In this document: piece after piece, positions 10,559 to 21,540 of the stretch
Position numbering within the stretch: the first letter of the stretch is position 1
How the letters are laid out: each line of letters begins with the position of its first letter
From: Neoarius graeffei
Taxonomy: Eukaryota; Chordata; Actinopteri; Siluriformes; Ariidae
Direction of reading: 5' to 3'
Assembly (NCBI RefSeq): GCF_027579695.1
Contig: NC_083592.1
Location: 35,842,714 to 35,906,713 of the forward strand
DNA: 64,000 nt
Made by a program: the position numbers and the translations under genes
Notes under the pieces: model-generated
What the model was told of the DNA's origin: nothing
Databases searched by the model: none
What the model saw: the letters and a program-made list of their open reading frames with translations, nothing else

Positions 10559-11508
10559 AGTGCTAGTCTTACGAAAATGACATCACCCCTGGAAATTATA
10601 CCTTATAAAACTAGACATGTTAAATAGTTTACTGTCTAAATTGTATTTTAATACGAGACTGAGAACATGTTCTATTTAGCCAGTAAAGTTTGGCTCTTTG
10701 AGTCCGCCATTACACGAATGCATTCCTGGTAAGTTATTGTTAATTCAAAGGAAGTGAAATCATATGTGCAATGCTTGAAAGTTGGCGGCATTTCTGGCTT
10801 CGTCTGCTTTGCAAAATGTAGCACGTTTTTAATGATATTTTTTATTCCAAAACAAAATTAAAACCAAAGAATGCCTCCTAAGAGGTGTGTCGTTCAAGGC
10901 TATTCAAGTGTAACTGATAAAAAAAAAAGTGGAATTTTGATCCATTATATATAGCCCAAAGTCGGTAGGACGCTTACAGACTGAATGGGTTCAATTGGTA
11001 CAGACAAAGAGAGGTAACTTCAAGCCGACAGGACGGTTTGGTGTCTGCTTCATACATTTTGAAAAAGATAAATTTGTGATGTAAATTCACAGAGAAGGAT
11101 TTGAGCAACGTCTGTTGCTTGAATTTATTAGTTGTCCTTAGTAACATTCTAAGGTAGTTTCTATGTGGCCAAATATAATACTTACAATAGTCAATTACTG
11201 ATCTAAAAGTAAACCAAAACATGCTTATTCTGAGTCACTTCTTCGTCCTTGATGTCGTAAAGTTGAATAGAGAGCTTTACAAAAGAAGGCAGTTGCGCAT
11301 ATGACGTCACACATGCAGCGCCACTGACCAATAAATTGCTGCGATCTAATGGCGGACAAGCTTTTATTGATTTTTGAAACAGAATTCACATGCAAAAGAA
11401 AATTTTTTGAACCAATTTTTTATTTATCTGTGAACTTTACAACCTATTTGAGCATATCACACACAGAAAACCCGGGATTTTATGATGTTATTTTCATCAG
11501 ACAAGCAC
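10559..11508 (+). mobile_element. Decayed Kolobok-like DNA transposon in hapln1 intron 3
   Basis: The ends match over about 26 bp with few differences: AGTGCTAGTCTTACGAAAAT at the left, and AGTGCTTGTCTGATGAAAAT when the right end is read inward. Both ends abut TTAA (10555-10558 and 11509-11512). TTAA target duplications plus an internal THAP-domain start are the hallmarks of the Kolobok superfamily (P-elements also have THAP but 7-8 bp duplications). At about 950 bp it lacks a transposase core and is non-autonomous. Confidence 0.8.
10871..11084 (+). pseudogene. THAP zinc-finger domain remnant
   Basis: ATG at 10871 begins MPPKRCVVQGYSSVTDKK, the usual THAP N-terminus, but the second Cys is Tyr. 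A stop (TAG near 10953) and a one-base shift follow. In the shifted frame come TEWVQLVQTKRGNFKPTGRF, GVCFIHFEKDKF (the C-x2-H pair) and TAA at 11082. THAP domains bind DNA and head Kolobok transposases. The remnant lies in the sense orientation of hapln1 intron 3 but lacks joining splice sites, so I do not treat it as a hapln1 exon. Confidence 0.82.
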
Positions 11509-11576
11509 TTTAAGAAAGAATCTGTATTACTTTTCTATATGTATTCTATAATTTTATACACTCTTCTGGTCTTCAG

Positions 11577-11860
11577 GAAATGTGTTCTTCGTGAATCAGA
11601 AACTGACCTTCCTTGAGGCCGTGCAGGCCTGTGAGGATGATGGAGCTGAGCTGGCGAAGGTTGGGCACATGTTCGCTGCCTGGAAGCTGCAGGGTTACGA
11701 CCGTTGTGATGCTGGCTGGCTGGCTGATGGTAGTGTGAGATACCCCATCTCCAAGCCAAGGATGAAGTGCAGCCCCACAGAAGCAGCCGTACGTTCCATC
11801 GGATTTCCCGAAAAAAAGCACAAGCTCTATGGTGCCTACTGTTTCACAGCTCACCAGTAA
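11577..11860 (+). CDS. hapln1: hapln1 exon 4: Link module 2 and stop
   Basis: The terminal coding exon follows the acceptor ggtcttcag in phase 1. It encodes residues 233-326 with the four Link cysteines (QACED, DRCDAGW, MKCSPT, AYCFT) and the HAPLN1-specific blocks GYDRCDAGWLADGSVRYPIS and SPTEAAVRSIGFPEKKHKLY. The stop is TAA at 11858. The close match to HAPLN1 and the neighbouring vcan separate it from HAPLN2, 3 and 4, which pair with other lecticans. Teleosts often have two hapln1 copies; the sequence alone does not say which this is. Confidence 0.97.
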
Positions 11861-13261
11861 TTTGCTACACCTTACTTAAGCTCACACACCAACCAAAGAG
11901 CTGTAACACTCAAGCATGCAGAGGGAGTTAGCATGATCAAGCATTGCAACTATTTTTTTTGAAGTACATCCTGAAATCCTTGTACTATACATTCCAAATA
12001 CACATACAAATGATAGAACAATTATGCATCAACTTTTTTTTTAATGATTTTTTTATTCATATTGCACAGGTATGCCATTTTCAGCACATCAACTGAATTT
12101 GTCAAGGAATGTAATCTTTTAAAATAAATTAATAATATGAACTTCCAGAAACATTTTTGACACATCTGACAAGTCTCATCAGAGCACTGGTCACTACCTT
12201 TTTAATTTTTTAATCTTTTTTTTAACAATTTTAAACATTTTTACACACACGTGTGTATATATACATATATACTTAAAACAAATGTAACACAATGAATCAT
12301 ATCATGAAATGTAAAATGAATGTACATGGCCCACTGTCAGCAAGCTTAGTAGCTAATTATAACAGATATGTGTCATTAGTCTTTCTTCTTTTTATTTGTT
12401 TCCCTCTTTTCCATGAAAAAAATAGAACATAATGTCCTTATTTTGTACGATGTGCCCAAACACATTCTTCCTAGCCTTTATTCTTTAAAGGAGGTAATTG
12501 ATATTCTTATTTACCTAAATGGTGAGCGAAGGAAATATTTTTGTTCAAATATTTTCTTCCCTTGCACAAAATTTGTCCTATCTTGTGATATCACAGGTAG
12601 TACAATTTCTATCTAAAAATATATATATATATGATGAGCTGCTGGAGATGCAATGGATTTTTGGTCATTGCAAAAAACTGCAAATGTAGTTATTTTGGAC
12701 CCAAAGGCACATGAAATCTTTAATAGGACCCAGTTGCTTACTAGCAACTGCACTTTAAATGACTAATCTGAGCCTTGCACTCAGATAATTCTGAGTGTCA
12801 ACATTGTGTCATAGGTTGGGTTTATTATCAAACACCTATTTCTCTTACATTTATGGACTAAACTACAATGACCTGCCACTGAAGGCAGGTGTCATGTTCT
12901 GTATTTCTATTGACGTGGAGTTGTTTATGTGATTGGGAAGAAAACCACCAATTATTCATTTTTGTAGTGCAAAGCCACAATGTACACATATAATACTTTT
13001 TTTTTATCATGCATGAAACATCACTCATTTGTTTTAACTAAAATGCAGTGTATTGTTTTTTACATCGAGTTTCCAAATGGAAAATAAAACCTCACAAAAA
13101 CTGAAATGGCCTTTGAATTTATTATTTTCTCAATTAATAAAGTGTGGTTGTCATTTTGCATGTAGGTGCATTATTTGTATTGTTCTACATCATTTTGCAG
13201 TTTATTCTAGAACTTCTAGAGTGTACTGTCAACTTACAATTTACTACAGTATATCAGGGGA
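11861..13261 (+). other. Probable hapln1 3' UTR and downstream AT-rich sequence
   Basis: No coding region is supported. The first canonical poly(A) signal downstream of the stop is AATAAA at 12123-12128, about 265 nt after the stop, with further AATAAA-like sites near 13085. The transcript end cannot be fixed without RNA data. Confidence 0.45.
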
Positions 13262-13647
13262 CATCCATCCATCCATCCATCCATCCATCCATTATCTGTA
13301 GTATCCTGTTCTACAGGGTCGCAGGCAAGCTGGAGCCTATCCCAGCTGACTATGGGTGAGAGGCAGGGTACACCCTGGACAAGTCGCCAAGTTATCGCAG
13401 GGCTGGCACAGAGACAAACAACCATTCACACTCACATTCACACCTACAGTCAATTTAGAGCCACCAATTAGCCTAACCTACATGTCTTTGGACTGTGGGG
13501 GAAACCGGAGCACCCGGAGGAAACCCACGCAGACACAGGGAGAACATGCAAACTCCGCACAGAAAGGCCCTCACCGGCCGCTGGGCTCGAACCCGGACCT
13601 TCTTGCTGTGTGGCAACAGTGCTAACCACTACACCACCATGCTGCCC
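13262..13647 (-). mobile_element. tRNA-derived SINE, full length, minus orientation
   Basis: The copy reads from a (CATC)n tail at 13262 to the complement of the head (ACTACACCACCATGCTGCC). Imperfect flanks (ATCAGGGGACAT before, ATCGGGGGATAT after) look like a decayed target duplication. Confidence 0.9.
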
Positions 13648-15109
13648 ATCGGGGGATATTTTCCTTTTAATTCAATTCAATTTGATTTGTATAGGGCTTT
13701 TAACAATGGACTTTATCACAAATCACATTGACGGAAATATGGATATGAAATTGTTTATTTCAATTTATCCCATCTTTCAATTCCAGGACTTCACCATGCA
13801 TGTGTATTGTGAGTGCCTGTGTGTCTGCACGTGTGTATATGTTTGGACCCAGTGACCCTCTGGGGCATAGTAAAGCAGTCACCAATCTTTCATTTTTACA
13901 GCTTCACCACATGTTTTATATGCAGGACATAAATCCACAACATGGCCTTCTGTGGTTACAGTATTAAAATGAACCCGGTCATAAGAACAATCCTATCAGT
14001 TACAGCAAGAAAAGATTTTATGCTCTTGCTCCCTTGTGTTAACAATTAATTAAATGATGAAACCCCTCTTCCTAATCATAGATGGAGTTGAGGTTGGCTT
14101 TTTTTTTTAATCTCATTCCTTAATGCACTGATTTTGAAAGAGCAATTGAAAACTGGATATAATGTACTTAGTAGTGGCTTACATTATTCAAAATATCTGG
14201 GCTGTTAAAATTTATATTGTCTTAGAGGCAATCAAAGTGTAAAAATAAAAATAAAAAAGCACATAGAGACTTCTTTAAAAGAATACCAGGAGTTGGTTTG
14301 TTTCTTTCTTTTACTTTTTAAAGCTAGACGGCCTTTTGATTTCATAAAATCAGTGAAATTTAGTTCCCTCTGAAATTTGGTCATTGTGATATATGTTTAT
14401 TTCTGCAATATCTATAAAAAAAATAAAACCCAGGCCATTCTGTGGCTGGGAAGTTATTTAATTTGAGGGGATTCCCTAGCAAATAGTGTGCATGAAATAG
14501 CTCGCTTCGCGCAGTCAAGCAGACAGAGGAAGTCTGATGTGTGCATGCACAGGTTTAACCTCTTCTTCTTCTTTTGGATTTTACAGCAGCTGGCATCCAG
14601 TGTTGCATTATTGCCATCTACAGTTTTACCTTTGACCGTGCACTGACAGTTACATCATTCTGTTGCTAAACAAACAGCTGATCACACCGAGGTGCTCGCT
14701 GACCACCGATATTTATTAGTTTGGTCTTGTGTTTCCTTTCCTTTGCAACATAACATCTTTTCTTCTCGCTTTCTGTTACTGTAGTCGGTCTTTCACGTTT
14801 CAGTCACGTCCTCCATTTTCCTCTCCTGTTTCAAATTTGTATCCCACAATGCCTTGCATGAACAAGGAAAGCCCACCATGTGATGCATGATGTAGTATCT
14901 TGAATTGGGTCACGGTGAAGCAAGAAAAAATAGCAGAGAATTTAGGGCCATGTGGGCCTAAAAAAATAATAATAATAAAATTGGAAGTCTCTGATTCAAA
15001 TTCAGTAGCTTCTGGTCCATTAAACAAAAATAATTGGGTGTCAGGGAAAATTCTTTTTATGACCTACACTTGAAAATCTGAAAGGCAGTATAGCTTTAAA
15101 TGTACGAGA
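13648..15109. other. Intergenic stretch without recognised genes
   Basis: This is AT-rich sequence with no supported coding region. The part at 14490-14800 has mixed-composition sequence that could be an old repeat, but I cannot name it. Confidence 0.5.
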
Positions 15110-15111
15110 TA

Positions 15112-16596
15112 CAGTGGTGCTTGAAAGTTTGTGAACCCTTTAGAATTTTCTATATTTCTGCATAAATATGACCTAAAACATCATCAGATTTTCACACAAG
15201 TCCTAAAAGTAGATAAAGAGAACCCAGTTAAACAAATGAGACAAAAATATTATACTTGGTCATTTATTTATTGAGGAAAATGATCCAATATTACATATCT
15301 GTGAGTGGCAAAAGTATGTGAACCTCTAGGATTAGCAATTAATTTGAAGGTGAAATTAGAGTCAGGTGTTTTCAATCAATGGGATGACAGTCAGGTGTGA
15401 GTGGGCACCCTGTTTTATTTCAAGAACAGGGATCTATCAAAGTCTGCTCTTCACAACACATGTTTGTGGAAGTGTATCATGGCATGAACAAAGGAGATTT
15501 CTGAGGACCTCAGAAAAAGCATTGTTGATGCTCATCAGGCTGGAAAAGGTTACAAAACCATCTTTAAAGAGTTTGGACTCCACCAATCCACAGTCAGACA
15601 GATTGTGTACAAATGAAGGAAATTCTTACATTGGCTAATGTTAATGTTCATGAGTCCACCATCAGAAGAACACTGAACAACAATGGTGTGCATGGCAGGG
15701 TTGCAAGGAGAAAGAACTGCTCTCCAAAAAGAACATTGCTGCTCGTCTGCAGTTTGCTAAAGATCATGTGGACAAGCCAGAAGGCTATTGGAAAAATGTT
15801 CTGTGAACGGATGAGACCAAAATAGAACTTTTTGGTTTAAATGAGAAGCGTTATGTTTGGAGAACGGAAAACACTGCATTCCAGCATAAGAACCTTATCC
15901 CATCTGTGAAACATGGTGGTGGTGGTATCATGGTTTGGGCCTGTTTCGCTGCATCTGGGCCAGGACAGCTTGTCATCATTGATGGAACAATTAATTCTGA
16001 ATTATACCAGCGAATTCTAAAGGAAAATGTCAGGACATCTGTCCACGAACTGAATCTCAAGAGAAGGTGGGTCATGCAGCAAGACAATGACCCTAAGCAT
16101 ACAAGTCATTCTACCAAAGAATGGTTAAAGAAGAATAAAGTTAATGTTTTGGAATGGCCAAGTCAAAGTCCTGACCTTAATCCAATCAAAATGCTGTGGA
16201 AGGACCTGAAGCGAGCAGTTCATGTGAGGAAACCTACCACCATCCCAGAGTTGAAGCTGTTCTGTACGGAGGAATGGGCTAAAATTCCTCCAAGCCGGTG
16301 TGCAGGACTGATCAACAGTTACCGGAAACGTTTAGCTGCAGTTATTGCTGCACAAGGGGGTCACACCAGATACTGAAAGCAAAGGTTCACATACTTTTGC
16401 CACTCACAGATAAGTAATATTGGATCATTTTCCTCAATAAATAAATGACCAAGTATAATATTTTTGTCTCATTTGTTTAACTAGGTTCTCTTTATCTACT
16501 TTTAGGACTTGTGTGAAAATCTGATGATGTTTTAGGTAATATTTATGCAGAAGTATAGAAAATTCTAAAGGGTTCACAAACTTTCAAGCACCACTG
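15112..16596 (+). mobile_element. Tc1-like transposon, copy 3, plus orientation
   Basis: It has the same TIRs as copies 1, 2 and 4 (CAGTGGTGCTTGAAAG and CTTTCAAGCACCACTG), with TA at 15110-15111 and 16597-16598. At 1485 bp it is about 110 bp shorter than copy 2, because the transposase lacks the second helix-turn-helix segment. Confidence 0.95.
15479..16376 (+). pseudogene. Tc1-like transposase of copy 3, deleted and stop-containing
   Basis: After ATG 15479 the frame reads MA-stop-TKEISEDL (TGA where sisters have CGA). An internal deletion near 15615-15630 removes the GRPTKITPRARR segment, and more shifts occur near 15710 and 15805 (TGA replaces TGG). From 15906 the frame is open to TGA at 16374, with QQDNDPKHTSHST and SPDLNPIKMLW, where the catalytic Glu is changed to Lys. 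It is clearly inactive. Confidence 0.92.
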
Positions 16597-16882
16597 TAAA
16601 TTGTAACACTTTTCCAATTGATGAATGCCAGGTGTTCAAAGACTACACACACTCAGAAAGCAAAATGCCAAACCAATTTCCATGTACGAAATGTTGGAGC
16701 TATTATGAGAATTATTGTTATTATTAGGGAATAAATATAGCTGCAAGTGGCGATCTACAGGGTCCAAGCAGTTCTAGGTAGGATCCTTCCCAGTGGTCAG
16801 TTCTTGCCAATATACACAGAACAGAAAAAGAAAGAAAAAAAAGAATATACTTGTCTAGTTGTGTTATGATAGATCAGTGCTA
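16597..16882. other. Short spacer resembling a dispersed fish repeat
   Basis: AGCTGCAAGTGGCGATC and CAGTTCTTGCCAA motifs occur here, and a related CAGTTCTTGCCAAGTTGCAT lies near 27140. They look like fragments of a common repeat that I cannot classify. Confidence 0.35.
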
Positions 16883-18800
16883 GTTATGCTAGTTGTCGTT
16901 TCAAGTTTTGTGTTTTTTGGGGGAAAAAAGGCTCTAAAAGAGGAGAGAATTCTGCACTATAGTCCTGGTGCTTGGCAGGGTGAATACGGGACAGGGTGTC
17001 AACCTTAGTATTTTTGGGGCCTGGCCAGTATGAGAGGGTGAAATGAAACTTTGTGATGAACAAAGCCCATTGGACTTGGTATGAGTTTAGGCACTTGGCT
17101 GTTTTCAGGTATTCAAGGTTTCTCTGATCTGTGACTATTGTGAAAGGGTATGTAGCTCCCTTTAACCAGTGATGCCACTCCTCCAATGCAAGCTTGACTG
17201 CCAGCAGCTCATGATTCCTGACATCATAATTCTGCTCTGCAGATGAAAGCTTTCATGAGAAGAATACCACGGGATGGAGTTTGGGCTTTTCCCCAAATGA
17301 CAACAAAGCTCCCACACCTGATTTGGTGGTGTCTGCTACTATCGTAGAATAGGAGCTGTGGTAGGATGCCTTTCGGACGAGAGGCGAAACGTCTTCAAGA
17401 CTTTTCAAGCAAGTCCAGTTGCTCTCTTCTACCAACCACAGATTACTATGTACCTGGATGACTGAGTATCTTCACAGATATGTTTATACGCACTTTGGGA
17501 TGAGTTCCCTTCGACTGGTGCGGGAGTATGAGAGGACTTCCAGAAAACTGGCAGACATCTTAGCCAGAGATGATCGTTCATTTTTGTCAACCTGGAACGA
17601 CCATCACTGAACAGAGGTGGGTGTCTATGACATCTATCAGCCACCTACAATGCAGCCATCAGCATTCTGATTCGGATTCTATGATGATCCATGAGAGGAT
17701 AAATACTTGATACTCCCTATTAGACAGACAGAACTGAGGATGCCTTTCAGACGAGAGGCGAAACATCTTCAAGACTTTTCAAGCAAGTCCAGTTGCTCTC
17801 TTCTACCAACCACAGTGACATCATTCGTAACCGCACCTTCTTGGTTGATGATGTATCCCATGAATGAGATTTCTGGCACATGAAACTCTCATTTCTCCCC
17901 CTTGGCATGGAGTTGGTTCTCTAGGAGATGGGATAGAACCTTCTTGACATGAATGACATGTGTTTCACGAGAGGGTGGAATAAATCAGGATGTCATCAAT
18001 GTATGCAATAACAAACTTGCGCAGGAAGTCTTTTAGCACATCATTTATCAAGGACGGGAACACAAAGGGCCACAAGAGAGTCCATATGGCATGACATAAT
18101 ACTCATAGTGGCCAGAGACGATACTAGATCTGAGTTGTTCTGGAACTGAAGGGACTAATGGCAGCAGATGGGGTACTTAACTGTCTGATTCAGTCCTCTG
18201 TAGTCAATGCAGGGGTGGAGGCCCCTTTTTTCTCTGCAAAGAAGAAGCCAGCTGAGGCAGGAGAGGTGGATAGATGAGTGTACCCCTGCTGGAAGGCTTC
18301 TTGGATGTAATCTTCCATGGCTTGTTGCTGAGTGAAGTTTAGTGGATGAATGCAGTTGGGTGGGGTTATGGTATGGGGCAGGAGGTCAGTGGCACAACTG
18401 TATAGTATGTGAGGTGGCATACCGCTGACCTTGACACTTCAGGTGATGGTGAATGGTAATGGATATGTTGGGACTTTCAACTGACGTGGATGCAACAGTG
18501 AGCCGTGGGAAGTGCAGACAACCAGGGAAGCAGTGCTCAGACCACTTAGTAATTTCCTTATCCTGCCATAAAATCTGAGGGTCAGGAAGGCACATCCAGG
18601 GTAATCACAGAATTATGGGGTGGTTCATGGTGACTGCAACCAGAAAGGAGATGAACTCCCTATGGATGGCACTGACTTGGAGAAGGAGTGGCTTGGTATA
18701 TATTGTGACTGAACCAGTGCTGATAGTCCCTCTGTTGATGGTTTTGATCTTTAGGGGCTGTCACAGTGGCTGTGTGGGGATGTTGAGTCACATGACTGTA
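16883..18800 (-). mobile_element. Ty3/gypsy retrotransposon pol fragment, degenerate
   Basis: On the minus strand, from high to low coordinates: a protease-like end (MNHPI... followed by DPQILWQDKEITKWS, about 18540-18640); the reverse transcriptase start (AMEDYIQEAFQQGYTHLSTS, SAGFFFAEKKG, about 18240-18340); MPYGLS and the catalytic AYIDDILIY (about 17985-18005); and the RNase H end ([20 protein letters not shown], 17030-17110). Many stops and shifts break the frame, and no LTRs or integrase are seen. A different repeat interrupts it at about 17353-17816. The order is that of the gypsy class, related to the Tf2-like polyproteins common in fish genomes. Confidence 0.85.
17353..17816. repeat. 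Inserted repeat bounded by 79-bp direct repeats
   Basis: AGGATGCCTTTCGGACGAGA... at 17363-17441 recurs at 17737-17815 with only two changes I can see. The unit separates the gypsy RT (above 17820) from its RNase H (below 17345). The repeated unit (CAAGCAAGTCCAGTTGC core) also occurs around 19330-19380 and 20100-20160. Direct terminal repeats suggest an LTR-like or Penelope-like structure, but no coding part is left to decide. Confidence 0.6.
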
Positions 18801-18816
18801 CTGTGGTACATGAAGT

Positions 18817-18819
18817 TGA

Positions 18820-18883
<64 letters not shown>

Positions 18884-18884
18884 G
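18817..18884 (+). repeat. (GAAA)n microsatellite
   Basis: About 16 uninterrupted GAAA units. The Lys-Glu-Arg and Phe-Leu-Ser open frames over it are low-complexity artefacts. Confidence 0.97.
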
Positions 18885-19280
18885 AAAAATCCTAACAATC
18901 ATGATAATAACCTCTAATAACACAGATGAGGAATATATGGAAAGGATACATTGGAAGGAGAGTGTGAGTAAATCTGCTATATGTGATGAATAGCATTCTA
19001 AAATGTGTAAACATGTTGTTTGTTATTGGCTTTTCTATTCATGTTTTCATTAATATTTTACTTAATCCTCCAATACAGAGAAAGTATTGACACTGGCTGA
19101 GACAGAAAGGTGAAGTATAACTGCTTAGATGTGAGCAAAGGAATCTTATTTTACATTTAAAAAACAAATATTAAACTTGTTGGATTTTTACATTGTCGGA
19201 ACTAAATAACTTTGCTTTATGATCATAGAAATAAATTAGCTTGTACTGCATTCTTGGTTTGTGTTGATGTTGAATATCTT
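18885..19280. other. AT-rich spacer, nothing recognised
   Basis: No gene, RNA or repeat signal could be supported. Confidence 0.6.
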
Positions 19281-20160
19281 CCTGAATTCATCAAAGATAT
19301 CTGTGAAGGTTCTCAGTCATCCAGGTCATCATAAACCATAGGTGCTAAAGAAGGCAACTGGACTTGCTTGAAATTCTTGAAGACATTTCACCTCTCATCC
19401 AAAAGGCTTCTTCACTTCTGTCTGATTAGTGGGGAGTTCCAGGTATTTATCCTCTAGTGGACCAAAAGCAAACCTAAGGAGAGTTGTTGAGGCTACATGG
19501 GTCATTGACACTCTCATGCCCCTTTTCCACCAAAGCAGTTCCAGGGCTGGTTCGGGGCCAGTGCTTAGTTTGGAACCAGGTTTTCTGTTTCCACTGACAA
19601 AGAACTGGCTCTGGGGCCAGAAAAACCGGTTCCAGGCTAGCACCAACTCTCTGCTGGGCCAGAGGAAAGAACCGCTTATGTCAGCGGGGGGCGGAGTTGT
19701 TAAGACCAACAACAATAACAAGACCGTGAAAGATCACCATTTTTAAGCGACGAGAAGCAGCAGCTGTACAAACGCGAAGTCATCCATTATTATTATTGTT
19801 GTTGTTGCCGCTGCTGCTTCTTCTGTGTTGTTTTTGCTTTGATATTCGCGCCAAGGTTTATGTAAACGTAGCGCCGTAACTGACGTATACAGCGCCGTAA
19901 CTGACGTATACAGCGACGTAATGATGTATACAGCGACGTAATGACGTGGCTCCACTTAGCACCGCGAGCTATGGAAAAGCAAACTGGTTCTCAGCTGGCT
20001 CTCAAGTTGAATGAGTTGTGAACCAGCACCAGCACTGGCCCCGAACCAGCCCTGGAACTGATTTGGTGGAAAAGGGGTATCTGTCATCCTGTAGGTCTTC
20101 AGCATCTTCAAGAATTTCAAGCAAGTCCAGTTGCCTTCTTTAGTACCTACGGTTAAGATA
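19281..20160. repeat. Dispersed repeat with inverted ends, split by a MITE
   Basis: The left part holds AAGAAGGCAACTGGACTTGC (about 19348) and the right part its complement GCAAGTCCAGTTGCCTTCTT (about 20120). The flanks are therefore inverted copies of the sequence family seen in direct orientation at 17363 and 17737. The MITE at 19519-20077 lies between them. Confidence 0.65.
19519..20077. mobile_element. Palindromic MITE with CCCCTTTTCCACC termini
   Basis: The 559-bp element starts CCCCTTTTCCACCAAA and ends TTTGGTGGAAAAGGGG. The inverted repeats run on imperfectly (AGTTCCAGGGCTGGTTCGG / CCGAACCAGCCCTGGAACT). It has no coding capacity. A 20-21 bp tandem array with TGACGTA lies at 19867-19950. 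I see no clear target duplication, so the superfamily is unknown. Confidence 0.8.
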
Positions 20161-20850
20161 TGGGACTACTCATATGCATGTACTATGCCTTCTGTTTGGT
20201 CAAACTTTTAGCATCCCCCGACTGTCCCCCGGAATTTGCTCCTCCAAATTTTAACACTACAATTCTGAAGATTTTCATGACAACCCAAAAAGCCCCTCCT
20301 CTTTCTCCCCACACAAGCTCATCCCTCCCTCTTCAGCACAGTTATCACCTATGCAACTTTACATTGTTATGCAAATGTTGAGTGTGGGTCAGTTTGAGCA
20401 AACAGCACCTGACAAAGAGAAAAAAACATTAGCGCAGAATGTGTAGGTGCATTTGGGTAATTGAGTGATCAATCTCATTAAATCTGAAGGTTAATAATTA
20501 AAATTGAATCAGTCTCATTGGAATCGTTTTCAGTGAATCATTTTCATTGAATCAGTCTCATATTATCATTAAATCACTCATGGAATCAGTCTCATTAATC
20601 AGTCTCATTAATTAATACCATTAATTTTGGTGCTTAATAATAAATTACCAAACAGCTAAATTATGGTATATTCCAAATTATTATGATCACTTACCATATT
20701 ACATAAATCATATGCGCCTTTTAGAATTCTTTGGAGATTGGGGACTTCAAAGATATTGGAACACAAATAAACACACAGTTTCAATAATAAATTAATTTAT
20801 TATGACAAAGATAAAAATGGATAATGGCAGTTGAAATATATACAAACAGT
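20161..20850. other. AT-rich sequence with repeated GAATCAGTCTCATT motifs
   Basis: Between 20480 and 20640 the motif ATCAGTCTCATT recurs several times in irregular spacing, and the rest is unremarkable. It may be the edge of a retroelement whose other parts I cannot identify. Confidence 0.4.
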
Positions 20851-21540
20851 GAGGTGTGTGTGTGTGTGTGTGTGTGTGAGTGTGTGTGAGTGAAGACAAA
20901 AGGTTAGCTTTGTGTGCTAATTAAGACAAAGGAATGCTAGCTAAGACAAAGGAATGTTATCTAAGTAGAACAAAGGATTAGCTTTGTTGCTAACTAAGGT
21001 GTGTTTGTGGGTGTGAGGCCTTGTGTCCATGTGGTGGAGTTGACCACGTGTTGCTAAGTAAAACAAAGAATTAGCACGTGTTGCTAATGTGTGCTTGTGT
21101 GTGTGGCCTGTGTGTGTGAAAGGCCCTATGGCCTGAGCAGAAGGCTAGCATGGATTGCTAGCTAAGGTGTGTTTGTGTGTGTCCACGTGGTGTAGGGATC
21201 ACCATGTGGGATTTGAGGAGAACAAAGGAGTTAGCATGGATTGCTAGCTAAGGTGTGTTTGTGAGTGGCCACGTGTTTGTGTAGGCCTAGATTAGCTTCG
21301 TGTGGCTAAGCTAAGACAAAGGGAAGCTAGCTAAGGTGGGTTTGTAAGGCATGTGGCCACGTGTGGAGGCCTAGATTAGCCTCATGTTTAACTAAGACAA
21401 AGGAATGCTAGCTAAGGTAAAGGGATGCTAGCTAAGGTGTGTTGTGTGTGGGGGAGGACCGCCACGTGTTTCTAAGACAATACACTTAGCTTTGGATGCT
21501 AATGGGACAAAAGAAATTAGCCGTAGGCTAATTTCACTAG
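20851..21540. repeat. Degenerate minisatellite with repeated CACGTG
   Basis: After a (TG)n start, imperfect units of about 80-110 bp recur, built on GCTAGCTAAGGTGTGTTTGTG, a CCACGTG block and ACAAAGGAATGCTAGC. CACGTG occurs at 21045, 21075, 21184, 21270, 21358 and 21463. No coding frame is supported. Confidence 0.75.

Noticed and set aside
10871..11084. THAP domain as an alternative hapln1 exon or a host THAP gene
   Set aside because: It is frameshifted, lacks one zinc ligand and is enclosed by TTAA-flanked TIRs, so it is a transposon relic.
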